Shown here one piece after another: positions 47,140 to 56,007 of a stretch of 64,000 bases of DNA; position 1 is the first letter of the stretch, and each line of letters begins with the position of its first letter. The stretch lies in NCBI GenBank assembly GCA_907163375.1, contig CAJQUW010003434.1, positions 124,001 to 188,000 of the forward strand, given 5' to 3'. The notes below the pieces were generated by a model. It had not been told where the DNA came from, searched no databases, and was given only the letters and a program-made list of their open reading frames with translations. This stretch comes from Prostheceraeus crozeri (Eukaryota > Platyhelminthes > Polycladida > Euryleptidae). The position numbers and the translations under genes are program-made.

Positions 47140-47224
47140 TGAAAGCTTATGTATATGGTGAAATCGGCTAGTAGTAAGCAAAACTCCACTTCTGGACCGC
47201 GCAAGATGGCCGCCATCGCTGAGT

Positions 47225-48094
47225 CCCCCCCCCCCTCTGGCACGGCAGAGTGTCGTGGTCGGCCGCCGTGGTGCTTCGTGTCTGAGTCCCCCCCCTCTGG
47301 AACGACAGAGGTTGTGGTCTGTCGTGGTGTGCCGGCCAGGTGGGTCCACGTTCACAACATGTTCGCTGACGTCCCCCCTCCCCCTCTGCAACGACAGAGT
47401 GTGAGACTCGGGTGAGTTGGTCCGACCGCCTGGTTGACGTGGGCGACCGTCTAGGTTGACGTGGGCGACCGCCAGGATTAGTCTTGAGGCTATAGTGTGT
47501 GATGTTTTTGGTGCAATCTGCTGAATGTTGGGTTGTAAAATGGGTTGTTTCGAGTGGAAGGAGTGGTCGGATGAGAAAACGGAGGTCGGATTCGTATTCA
47601 GCGTGAAATTCTGCATCGGTAGGGTGAGTTTCAAGTCAATCGGAGAGAAAAAGTTTTCGGCTGACGTCCCCCCCCCTGGACAGCTTGCTTCGATTTTGGC
47701 TTCCAGTGGACGGATTTTGTCGTGCGATAGCTCGTTTGAAAGCTAAGAGTGAGACAAATTCAGTGAAAGAATCGGCTTGTTCCTATCTGTCTTCGTTCAA
47801 AAGTTAGAGCGGTTACAAGATTTTAGGTCGGAGCTCGCTCACCTGAAAAAATCCTAAGTGTCAGAGTGGCTTTGTATGGGTAAAATTTTGAAAATTTTCC
47901 AAAGTGTGGAATTTCGACCTGTGACCGTCACCAAAACATTTTTCATCAAATTTCACTGACCTCCCCCCCCCCCCCGACAGCAATCTTCTAACTTTGGTTC
48001 TAGTGGACGGATTTTGTCGTGCGATAGCTCGTTTGAAAGCTAAGAGTGAGACAAATTCAGTGAAAGAATCGGCTTGTTCCTATCTGTCTTCGTT
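47225..48094. repeat. Poly-C repeat cluster and 95-bp direct repeat at Polinton left side
   Basis: Five poly-C tracts lie at about 47225, 47288, 47373, 47668 and 47963. Most are preceded by tgac or gagt, and the first three are followed by ctctg and a gcagag or acagag block. In addition 47703-47797 is repeated at 48000-48094, 297 bp on, with almost no change (gtggacggattttgtcgtg and onward). The cluster is non-coding and precedes the first gene and its promoter. Confidence 0.85.
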
Positions 48095-48238
48095 TAGATG
48101 TGAGACGCCATTTAAGATTTTGGGACATTGGCGAAAAACGACAGAGTTAGAATTTGGGACGTTTTGGGCTGTAGCTTCAAAACGAAGCATCGGATTGGAA
48201 AACGGAGGCCAGATTTGGAATCAGCTTGATGTTATTGT

Positions 48239-48286
48239 CCAATGAGGATCATCATCCAATGAGAATCAAGCATTTCTTTATAAATA
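48239..48286 (+). promoter_or_regulatory. CCAAT/TATA promoter of the first Polinton gene
   Basis: Two CCAATGA boxes at 48239-48245 and 48256-48262 stand 16 bp apart, 17 bp before a TATAAATA box at 48279-48286. The first ATG follows about 100 bp downstream at 48387. The arrangement is that of a classical polymerase II promoter and fits an element that encodes its own TBP homologue. Confidence 0.6.
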
Positions 48287-48386
48287 GCGAGCCTTCCACA
48301 GTGAGAATCATTCCATCGTTGAATCACACGAGTGACGGACGCACATTTTCTCTCTCCCTAGTTCCCTATTCTATTATCCAACTAAA

Positions 48387-49162
48387 ATGGTAAGTCGCTA
48401 CTTCCCTCCCTCTCCTCCCTTGAACGTAAACTTAATACAATCTTTTTCCATTTTCAGGCATCTACTCCATCTGCTGCACTAGTAGGACAAAATGGCGGTC
48501 AAACGTTACAAGGTTCGCTACGGTCAGATCATCTACAACTGAGGCCAGTGGAAGAAACAACCAAGGTACATAATCCTACACCGCTACAGCGTAAATTTAA
48601 ACAAGTCTTGCGTTATGGCGATCATAGCGTAGTACTCCAAACGGGAATGCTCCCTTCCACGGATGTCAAGATAATGCACAATCAGTATGGGGACTACATA
48701 CTGATCCCCGTGAGTCCGTACATTCGCCACCAACTTGATATTATTGAGGAGTACGTGACATTAAATATGGACATTCCTACTCCTCTTGCTCAAGAGTGGA
48801 AGGCGAGAGATGACAAGGATACTCCCTATAGAAAGATTTGGGATGGTAATCACATTTGCCTACCGGTGTCACATTGGTGTACTTACTATAAGAAGGATGG
48901 AGATCATTCAATACCCATCAGATGTGATGAGCTCGGAGAAGGTACTTGGGATATCCTTTTCAAAGTGAATGGGCTATATTATGGTCGACACAAGGATAAT
49001 AAAATAGCCTCTCTCTCCATGCATATGGAATCCATCCTTTATATTCCGAAACCACCCAACGTGGACGACATAATTGATCAAATCCTTAACAGCAGTGGTA
49101 CGAAGCGCAAGTCGGAGAAGAATGCTACATCAAAACGCAAATCAAAGAAGGAGAATTGCTAG
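48387..49162 (+). CDS. Polinton-borne protein of unknown function, basic tail
   Basis: First gene of the element. The long frame runs to 49162. A consensus splice donor directly follows an ATG at 48387-48389, and an acceptor at 48456-48457 opens into the long frame, so a 68-bp leader intron is plausible. The protein is globular (GDYILIPVSPYIRHQLDII, HICLPVSHWCTYY) with a lysine/arginine-rich C-terminus (TKRKSEKNATSKRKSKK) that looks like a nuclear-localisation or DNA-binding tail. I do not recognise the fold. Confidence 0.6.
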
Positions 49163-49197
49163 TCCTTTCCTAACTCTACCCTATGACAATTCGCTTA

Positions 49198-49322
49198 TGT
49201 GCTTTGAGTGTCGTAGACGTGGTCTTATTAGATACATTTTACTTCTTCGTTGCCATCATATCATTTGTGTATTTTGTCGTGAAAAGCATCGATGTAATTC
49301 TTCATTTTGTAATATGTTATAG
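49198..49322 (+). CDS. Small RING-like zinc protein (Polinton accessory)
   Basis: A 41-codon frame reads MCFECRRRGLIRYILLLRCH followed by HIICVFCREKH and a final cysteine pair. The spacing C-x2-C, C-x-H, C-x2-C fits a compact RING or treble-clef finger. It starts 36 bases after the first gene stops. RING proteins usually act as ubiquitin ligases. The start is uncertain because the frame is open further upstream, over the end of the first gene. Confidence 0.45.
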
Positions 49323-49374
49323 AACGTTTCCTTAGATGTGTAAATTTCCGTTTTAGGCTTCTATCATCATTTTT

Positions 49375-49905
49375 ATGGATTGTGAGGGTGAACCTGTACA
49401 GGAGCTCAGTGCTATTGCTATGAACAATTGGACATATCAGATTGTTAGTGTCTATCATCAACATGCCAACTGCGATCCCAATGTTGATCAATGGGCGAGA
49501 AAACACATTCATGGACTTAATCTGAAATATTTGCAAGACTATGGCTTTTCTTGTGAAAGTGCTCTTCTTATTGACTTTAAACGATGGTTAGCTGCTTTCA
49601 ATGTTATACGCATCTTTTGTAATAATCCTGGTAAGGAGAGGAAAGTATTTCCCAATCTAATCATTGATGATATTTTGCTCCCACCTTGGGATAGTAGAGT
49701 GAATCAACATTATCATGAAGTCACGAAACGTTTTAAGGATTTGTGTGTTCCTATTTTGTCTGTTCGTTGTAGTAGCTACGTTCATAACCAATGCTTCTTT
49801 CCTCCTTACCTCAACACTGCCAAAGTCCTGTATGGTTATCATTGCTCGCTGTATGATAGTTATCAGCTGTATCTATTTTATCTCTTTCAAACCATTGATT
49901 TATAA
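49375..49905 (+). CDS. DnaQ-like (DEDD) exonuclease (Polinton accessory)
   Basis: Begins MDCEGEPVQELSAIAMNNW, the exonuclease I motif with its acidic pair. The C-terminal YHCSLYDSYQLYLFYLF matches the histidine/aspartate motif III. The middle holds conserved-looking HIHGLNLKYLQDYGF and NNPGKERKVF. The size, 177 residues, fits a single exonuclease domain. A plausible role is proofreading or trimming during element DNA replication. A splice-acceptor-like sequence precedes the ATG, so a longer N-terminus is possible. Confidence 0.6.
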   Translation: MDCEGEPVQELSAIAMNNWTYQIVSVYHQHANCDPNVDQWARKHIHGLNLKYLQDYGFSCESALLIDFKRWLAAFNVIRIFCNNPGKERKVFPNLIIDDILLPPWDSRVNQHYHEVTKRFKDLCVPILSVRCSSYVHNQCFFPPYLNTAKVLYGYHCSLYDSYQLYLFYLFQTIDL

Positions 49906-49992
49906 TGCATGCTTGTTACCGTTATTCAATAAATGTTACTATGAGAAGAGTTGTTGTTTTCATGCAATGGATGGGTTAGATAAAGGGCGATC

Positions 49993-50403
49993 ATGTCTTT
50001 CTCAAACGACTGCGGAACATTACGTTTTCATAGGCAAAGTTTAAAAGGAGCTGTTCAAGATTATGTGATAAAATTTCATAAAGATGAGACCGACATCGAA
50101 GCAGTGGTCGATGATACTAGCACTCTTTTTCTAGAATTAATGAATACATTCTCTGATAGCATTATCATGGCGCGATTAGTTGCGAAAATTAAGTTTAGTC
50201 ATTTTGGAAAGCAAGAGGTGGAAAGTCGATCTTTCCATTTTGCTTCTTACTCAATGGAAGTGGTAGATCACCCCCAAGAATTTTTTAAAAGGCATATGAT
50301 AAAAATTGCTGAACGTCTTAACGCATTTAACCATCATGGTAGCAGTCTAGTGATTGAAGCGATTTCAGATATTCACATTCAACTTTCCATAAAGAAAAAT
50401 TGA
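49993..50403 (+). CDS. Polinton-borne protein of unknown function
   Basis: 137 codons (MSFSNDCGTLRFHRQSL onward; DIEAVVDDTSTLFLELMNTF; IIMARLVAKIKFSHFG). The pattern resembles the N-terminal extension seen before viral and Polinton B-type polymerases, but no polymerase follows in frame. I leave it unassigned. Confidence 0.5.
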   Translation: MSFSNDCGTLRFHRQSLKGAVQDYVIKFHKDETDIEAVVDDTSTLFLELMNTFSDSIIMARLVAKIKFSHFGKQEVESRSFHFASYSMEVVDHPQEFFKRHMIKIAERLNAFNHHGSSLVIEAISDIHIQLSIKKN

Positions 50404-50405
50404 AA

Positions 50406-50729
50406 ATGCAGTGGTACTTGATTGTGGCACAACTGGTTTTCGAGCTATGTCTGCTCACTCTCGAAGTATATTCCTTCTGTACATGCGTCTATTATTTAGA
50501 AAAGGCTAGCAAATTCATATCTTCAAAAAGACTTGCTATAGACATCAGTAACGGTGAAACTATGTGTTGCGATGTATGTAAGCGAAAGGATGGAAATGAA
50601 AAGCGCATCTTCAAGAGATGTAAGCATGCTTTTTGTCAACGCTGTTTCATACGTAATTGCATTCAACTTTGCCAATGTAACCACTGTGATATTGCTCATT
50701 TCGAGTGTCACTTATGTCGCAATAGTTAG
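50406..50729 (+). CDS. Membrane-anchored RING-type protein (Polinton accessory)
   Basis: The ATG at 50406 follows three bases after the previous stop. Residues about 2-30 are hydrophobic (MQWYLIVAQLVFELCLLTL), a signal anchor. The C-terminal half has CCDVCKRKDGN, then RCKHAFCQRC and a final CHLC, spacing that fits a RING finger. It is the second RING-like protein of the element, suggesting manipulation of host ubiquitination. Confidence 0.6.
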   Translation: MQWYLIVAQLVFELCLLTLEVYSFCTCVYYLEKASKFISSKRLAIDISNGETMCCDVCKRKDGNEKRIFKRCKHAFCQRCFIRNCIQLCQCNHCDIAHFECHLCRNS

Positions 50730-50780
50730 TACCTATGCAAATGTGGTAAAGATAGGTTTTAGCAAAGACTAACACGGAAA

Positions 50781-51137
50781 ATGGCGAAACGTAAAATGAC
50801 GAAACGTAAAAGTCAAAAGTTTTCTTCAGCCATTCAAGCTCTCCGACGAATGAAAGCAAATCAGCGATACAATGCTATACGACATGCTAACGATAAATTC
50901 ATTTGTGAAATTATTTCTCATGTGAGGAAGTTGAGGACGAAGAAATTAGCGCCAAAACAACGAAAGTTACTTAAGCGATATGCTACGAAATTGCGTTTCA
51001 ACTCCAATCCTAAAGTCGCCCTTCAAAGAAAGAGGAAAACTCTAACACAAAAGGGCGGTTTCCTTTCAGCAATACTTCCAATGATAGCTCCTGCCGTGGG
51101 CAACCTATTGGGAAATATCTTTGGCTCTAAGCGTTAA
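50781..51137 (+). CDS. Basic protein with hydrophobic glycine-rich tail (minor virion protein)
   Basis: 118 codons with a strongly basic N-terminal two-thirds (MAKRKMTKRKSQKF) and a C-terminal GGFLSAILPMIAPAVGNLLG segment. The tail resembles the membrane-active or packaging segments of adenovirus-like core proteins such as pX. It lies directly before the packaging ATPase. The assignment is by analogy. Confidence 0.5.
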   Translation: MAKRKMTKRKSQKFSSAIQALRRMKANQRYNAIRHANDKFICEIISHVRKLRTKKLAPKQRKLLKRYATKLRFNSNPKVALQRKRKTLTQKGGFLSAILPMIAPAVGNLLGNIFGSKR

Positions 51138-51168
51138 TTATGCAAATGTTGAGTCTCAAAGTAATAAA

Positions 51169-51785
51169 ATGGATTTCAGACTTCAATGTGATAAAGTTCT
51201 GACTGTATCAGGTCCATCTCATGCAGGTAAAACTGTTTTCACGCTGAATTTATTGGATAAAAGAAGGGAGTTGTTTAAGGAACCTATCAATCGAGTGATT
51301 TGGTGTTATGGTATTTATCAACCGTCGCTGTTTCAGGAATTGCAAAGTCGCAACTTTATTCGACATGAAGGAATTATTCCAGTGGATAAACTTCAGTCTA
51401 ATGATGTTGTTGTATTGGATGATTTATTAAAAGAAAGTAAGAATTCAAAAGATGTTACAGATATGTTCACTCGCGCAGCACACCATAAAAGGTGTTTTAT
51501 CATCTATATTACACAAAATTTGTTTCCTGATGGAAAAGAAGCTCGTACACGAAACCTGAATACACACTATTATGCTATTTTCAAGAATCCGCGAGATAAA
51601 AGTCAATTTGAAATTTTAGCGCGACAAGTTGCACCAGAGGATCAAAAGCCTTAATTGAAATTTTTCAAGCAGCTACTGAAAAACCATACGGTTACTTATT
51701 CATTGACTTTACGCAAGAGTGTCCGGAAGAATTTAGATTTCGAAGTGATATTTTGAAAACTCCCATGATTATCTACAAACTATGA
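51169..51785 (+). pseudogene. Polinton packaging ATPase (FtsK/HerA type)
   Basis: The ATG at 51169 is followed by the Walker A motif GPSHAGKT at residues about 16-23 and the Walker B motif DVVVLDDLL near 85-93, then a TRAAHHKRCFIIYITQN sensor region. This is the A32-like ATPase that packages DNA into Polinton and adenovirus-like capsids. The end overlaps the next gene's ATG. It looks broken once. Confidence 0.85.
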
Positions 51786-52474
51786 GTTCTTATTCTCGCA
51801 TGATTGTTATTCCTCAGGATGAATATGTACAATTGACTGCCATGCAGCAAGTAAAGCAACCTCTTGCAAATCAAATGTATAGGAAAGAAATAGATTATCA
51901 GCAAAATGTTCACATCAAAGATCCACATCGTGCTGTATTATTACAATCGGAAACTGTTGAGCAATTGAAAAACTTGAAGAATAAGATGCGTGACTCTGTA
52001 TCGACTGCTACACCTTTAGCATCTCGCGCACATGCCATATCTCTTTTCAATAGTATTGAGCCCCATCTCAATGTAAATGATAGAGGAGAAATCATTACAG
52101 ATGAAAATAAAGTGATTGATGCTTCACGTTATGAAGACTTGATTCAGTATGCGACACGTAGAAAGCGCCGTCAGGGCTATGTTCCACCTGGTTGGTCATA
52201 CTTTCTTAAACTATTGAAAAAGCATAATGTGCCAAAATTTGCTTTAAATAATGAGACATTGAAAGAACTTCATTCAACAGTGGCTACTACTCCAATGCCT
52301 CAGGCGATGAAAATGCCAACAAATTGGTTTAAGACGTCACCTGCTACATCCCCTCCCACACTCACTAAGCAAACAAGAGGAAGAACTCGACGTAGATCTA
52401 CATCGCCACTAAAACTGGTAAAAGGAAAACGTAAAACAGCTCCTCCTAGGAAATACATGTTCTCAGACTATTAA
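51782..52474 (+). CDS. Polinton-borne protein, probable capsid-associated (PW/PX-type)
   Basis: 230 codons, open throughout (MSSYSRMIVIPQDEYVQL onward). It has a coiled-coil-prone region (QSETVEQLKNLKNKM), a conserved-looking GYVPPGWSYFLKLLKKH block, and a serine/arginine/lysine-rich C-terminus. Its position between ATPase and integrase is common for the PX/PW genes of Polintons. The function is not known to me. Confidence 0.6.
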   Translation: MSSYSRMIVIPQDEYVQLTAMQQVKQPLANQMYRKEIDYQQNVHIKDPHRAVLLQSETVEQLKNLKNKMRDSVSTATPLASRAHAISLFNSIEPHLNVNDRGEIITDENKVIDASRYEDLIQYATRRKRRQGYVPPGWSYFLKLLKKHNVPKFALNNETLKELHSTVATTPMPQAMKMPTNWFKTSPATSPPTLTKQTRGRTRRRSTSPLKLVKGKRKTAPPRKYMFSDY

Positions 52475-52475
52475 T

Positions 52476-52691
52476 ATGAAGCAGATGTGTTGCTTGCCAT
52501 GTAATGAGCCGCCAGAGGTGAATGTCGTTGTCACTTGCACTTGCTGCGCCAGCTCTCATAATGAAACCCCTAAGCAATGTGAACACGATCGCAAAACCGC
52601 TAAAGCTAAATGCTGTAGTTGTTGTAAATGTAGAAAGGGAAGAAAACAAAAAGATGAGAAGGAGGAAAAAGAGTCAGCCGTCATCGACTGA
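52476..52691 (+). CDS. Cysteine-rich small protein overlapping integrase
   Basis: 71 codons with many paired cysteines (MKQMCCLPCNEPPEVNV, CTCCASS, CCSCCKCRKGRKQ) and a charged tail. It starts two bases after the previous stop and overlaps the integrase gene by 38 bp in another frame. It could be a small zinc protein, but the overlap region could also be only a leader. Confidence 0.4.
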   Translation: MKQMCCLPCNEPPEVNVVVTCTCCASSHNETPKQCEHDRKTAKAKCCSCCKCRKGRKQKDEKEEKESAVID

Positions 52692-53742
52692 ACGTTTGAA
52701 GTCAATCTATTATGATGTAAAACATCCGGCAGGATTTGCATCTATCAAGAAATTATCAAAAGCGAGTGGTCTTCCACAATCACAAGTGAAACGATGGTTA
52801 AAGGGTCAGGCTACCTATACACTCCACAAACAAGCGAAAAAGAAGTACCGCACCCGCCATTATATTGTTCATGACATCGATGAACAGTGGCAAGCAGATT
52901 TGTGTGATGTTGCCTCCATTTCAAAACATAACTCGGGCAATAATTTTATTTTAACCGTCATTGATATTTTCTCGCGTTATGCGTGGGCTCAACCTTTAAA
53001 AACTAAAGAAGGGAAAGGAGTAGCAAAAGCATTCCAAACAATTTTTCGAGAAGGTCGCATTCCAAAAAGAATTCAGAGTGATCAAGGAAAAGAGTTTGAA
53101 AATCAGCATGTGACAAGATTATTTGAGAGGCATGACATTGAGTTGTTTAGTGTAAAGAGCGCTTATAAAGCTGCACTCGTTGAACGTTTTAATCGCACAT
53201 TAAAAAATCGCTTGTGGCGACATTTTACTACCAACTTGACACAAAATTGGACAAAGGTTCTACAAGATACACTCCATGCCTACAATCACTCTATCCATCG
53301 TTCTATTGGACTCAGACCAGTAGATGTAAATGCTGACAATGTAGATAAAGTGCGCGAATCATTCCAACGTAAACGCACTCATGTGAAAAGTGATGTGAAA
53401 ATTGGCGATAAAGTTCGTATCTCAAAAGTGAAAAGTGTTTTTGCTAAAGGGTACCTCCCGAATTGGACAGAGGAGGTATTTACAGTATCAAGGATTAATC
53501 AAAAAGACTCTCCGACCACCTACAAGTTGAAAGATTACGATAATGAAGAAATTGAGGGTAGCTTTTACCGCGATGAGATTGAGGTAGTCACTGAAAGTGA
53601 AACATATTTGGTAGAGAAAATCATTCGATGTAAAAAACGGCAAGGTGAAGAATGGTGTCTTGTTAAATGGACTGGTTATCCTTCAAGTATGAACTCTTGG
53701 ATGCGTCGTGCCGACATCTTTCATCTAAGTGATCGACAGTGA
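52654..53742 (+). CDS. Polinton retrovirus-like integrase with chromodomain
   Basis: I place the start at the ATG at 52654 (MRRRKKSQPSSTERLKSI). The zinc-binding N-terminus is reduced. The RNase H-like core shows QWQADLCDVASI (first D), IQSDQGKEFENQHV (second D) and YKAALVERFNRTLK (E), the DDE triad of Polinton and retroviral integrases. An SH3-like part follows (KIGDKVRISK), then a C-terminal chromodomain (YLVEKIIRCKKRQ, then CLVKWTGYPSS). The chromodomain would bind methylated histone tails and steer insertion. It is whole as far as I can see. Confidence 0.92.
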   Translation: MRRRKKSQPSSTERLKSIYYDVKHPAGFASIKKLSKASGLPQSQVKRWLKGQATYTLHKQAKKKYRTRHYIVHDIDEQWQADLCDVASISKHNSGNNFILTVIDIFSRYAWAQPLKTKEGKGVAKAFQTIFREGRIPKRIQSDQGKEFENQHVTRLFERHDIELFSVKSAYKAALVERFNRTLKNRLWRHFTTNLTQNWTKVLQDTLHAYNHSIHRSIGLRPVDVNADNVDKVRESFQRKRTHVKSDVKIGDKVRISKVKSVFAKGYLPNWTEEVFTVSRINQKDSPTTYKLKDYDNEEIEGSFYRDEIEVVTESETYLVEKIIRCKKRQGEEWCLVKWTGYPSSMNSWMRRADIFHLSDRQ

Positions 53743-53783
53743 TTCATGCAAAGTTGTAACTAACAATGTTTAGGGTTTGAGCT

Positions 53784-54240
53784 ATGAATCCAACTGCCTC
53801 ATTTTATTCACGACCCTCCTACGTAAGTGGTGGAGGACAAATTTACATCGGTGCTCGCCGCCAACGTGGAGGTAGCATACTTGGTGCACTGAAATCTGTT
53901 TGTAGCACCTCTCATATCCAATGTCGGTAGATCTTTAAAACGAAATGTTTTAAGTAATGCCGTTGGCTTTGCTGGTGATGTTGCTAGTGATCTTTCCAGA
54001 GGTAGAAGTTTTAAGAGCAGTTTGTTGAATCGTGGGAAGGAACGCGGTTTAAAAACATTGAAGCAGACCATTGCTGGTGTTACTCAAGGAAAGAAATCAC
54101 CTAAACGAATGAAAAAAGGAAGGAGGAAACATCGCGGAGCTGGTAAGGTGCGATCTTCAGTCAAAAGGCATTCACGCAAACGTCGTAGAGGCTCTAATCA
54201 TTCATCAGGCGCTAAACGACGACGCTGCTATAACTTCTAA
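53784..54240 (+). pseudogene. Polinton basic core/minor capsid protein
   Basis: The frame begins MNPTASFYSRPSYVSGGG, with a GARRQRGGSILGAL block. The later region carries ADPV-like DVASDLSRGRSFKSSL and an extremely basic arginine/lysine tail. This is the pattern of the minor capsid and core proteins that stand before the major capsid gene in Polintons. Broken once. Confidence 0.65.
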
Positions 54241-54242
54241 TC

Positions 54243-55519
54243 ATGGAGTGTAAAACTTCCGGTTTTTGTTTGTTCGATCAACAAGCCATACAGACAGATA
54301 TTCTTAGTTCAAGTATTGTAGATTATCATCCTCGAACAGCTGAGAATGCTGGCCCATTGAATTTGTTATTCCTGGTGGTAGTGATGACTACATAGATTTG
54401 AGTTATGCGATGCTTGATTTGAGGTTTAGAATTCAGCAAGCAGATGGAACTGCTATTGACGATGCACATAAAGTTGGACTGAACAATTTACCATTGACTA
54501 CATTACTTCGCGATGTTTCTCTAACGATTGGAGAGCAGCAGGTGGAAGGTGGTCAAAGCGATTATCCCTATAAATCATATTTCAATCATGTATCACAGTT
54601 TCATCCAGCAGCACAAAAAAGTCATATGGAAGCCATGGGATGGTACAGAGATGAAGCAGGAAAATTTGATGTTGAAACAAACAGTGGCTTTGTAAAGCGA
54701 TCTGCTATGATTAAAGATAGTAGAGTATGTCAGCTATATGGTCCGCTGAATTTAGACTTCTTTAGACAGTCAAAGTTTTTACTCTGTAATACCAGCATGC
54801 GACTCAAGCTGACATTGAATAAGCCTGAATTTGCGCTGAATGCATTTGCTAAAGTTGACAATTTTAGAATTCATGTGGAAGATATTGCACTTTACATTCG
54901 TCGAGTAGTACCGAATCCAAGTGTCATTAGAGGGCATGCTGAAGGCCTTAACCGCCAAAATGCCATTTACCCCGTTCAGCATACAAAGCTTCTCACCTTT
55001 ACAATTCCGAAAGATCAAAAGAGTTTCATGAAAGATGGCCTCTTTCCATCGGAAGCACCGAAGCTCCTCATGGTGGCAATGGTTGAAAATGATGCATTTA
55101 ATGGTAATATAAAGAAGAATCCTTTCAATTTTAAACACAATCAGTTAAGTGAAATTGCTTTACGTGTAAATGGTGTGAGTCATCCTGGTCCACCCTACAA
55201 ACCAGATTTTGCTTCGGATCAATTTATGCGCAGTTATGTTGATTTTATGGATGTCTTTGGCTTTTACAATACGGATGACACCAACGGACTGACTATGAAA
55301 GAGTTTAAGAGTGGATATACTATTGATGCATTTGATTTGACTGCTGACAGCGATATTAGTGCACCCTATCGTCAAGCGAACGTGCCTCATAATATTCGTT
55401 TGGATTTGACGTTCAAAAGAACACTAGCTGAGACGATCAATGTATTAATTTATGCAGTTTTCGATTCAAATATTGAAATTACAAAGTATCGTGACGTGAT
55501 TCTTCAGTATAATCGTTAA
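54243..55519 (+). pseudogene. Polinton major capsid protein (double jelly-roll)
   Basis: The gene starts at MECKTSGFCLFDQQAIQ and contains a long region with LPLTTLLRDVSLTIGEQQVE, then SYFNHVSQFHPAA and LRLDLTF-like C-terminal strands ending IVRYRDV-like (ITKYRDVILQYNR). This is the standard Polinton/adintovirus major capsid pattern, adjacent to the core protein and protease as in other elements. It forms the icosahedral shell. Broken once. Confidence 0.85.
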
Positions 55520-55980
55520 TGAGTTGGTTGACTGCTGACGATATTAAGACTAAAGTGCAGCGTAATGCAGACGAAGCGACGTTGAAAGCTTTCGATAATG
55601 TCTATTCACTCGATACCTTACCACCTGCAGTAAATCACTATCCCATCTTTATTGTGCTAAACACTCATTCACAGAATTTAGGCGGTGAGCATTGGAAAGC
55701 GATCTTTATTGGAGAAGACCGACGTGGTGAACTATTTGACTCTCTTGCTCAACCTCCAAATATACCAACACAGCAGTGGTTGAGAAAACATACGCGTCAA
55801 TATCAGCGAAATGAACGCATACTACAACATCCACTTTCATCAACGTGTGGTGCTTTTGTACTGTACTTCATCTTAAGACGTTTACATGTATCTCGATTTG
55901 CATCTGTTATTCAAAACTTTTCATGTAATCCATCCTCTAATGAAAAAATGATTTGTAAGTTCTATCATGATTTGAAATAA
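55519..55980 (+). CDS. Polinton adenain-type cysteine protease
   Basis: 153 codons; the ATG overlaps the stop of the capsid gene (taatg). The catalytic histidine stands in GGEHWKAIFIG, an acidic residue in GELFDSLA, and the nucleophile cysteine in STCGAFVLYFILRR. This is the Ulp1/adenain family protease that matures capsid proteins. It is whole as far as I can see. A polyadenylation signal-like aataaa overlaps the stop at 55977. Confidence 0.88.
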   Translation: MSWLTADDIKTKVQRNADEATLKAFDNVYSLDTLPPAVNHYPIFIVLNTHSQNLGGEHWKAIFIGEDRRGELFDSLAQPPNIPTQQWLRKHTRQYQRNERILQHPLSSTCGAFVLYFILRRLHVSRFASVIQNFSCNPSSNEKMICKFYHDLK

Positions 55981-56007
55981 AAACATCATGTTGGAAAAAA
56001 TTGTTTT

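Noticed and set aside
47140-47230. An exact left terminus of the Polinton
   Set aside because: No terminal inverted repeat or 6-bp target duplication could be matched because the right end is outside the window; the boundary given is approximate.
47000-47634. Long minus-strand open frame with proline- and glycine-rich translation
   Set aside because: It is a shadow of the GC-rich poly-C repeats; the translation is low in complexity and matches no family.
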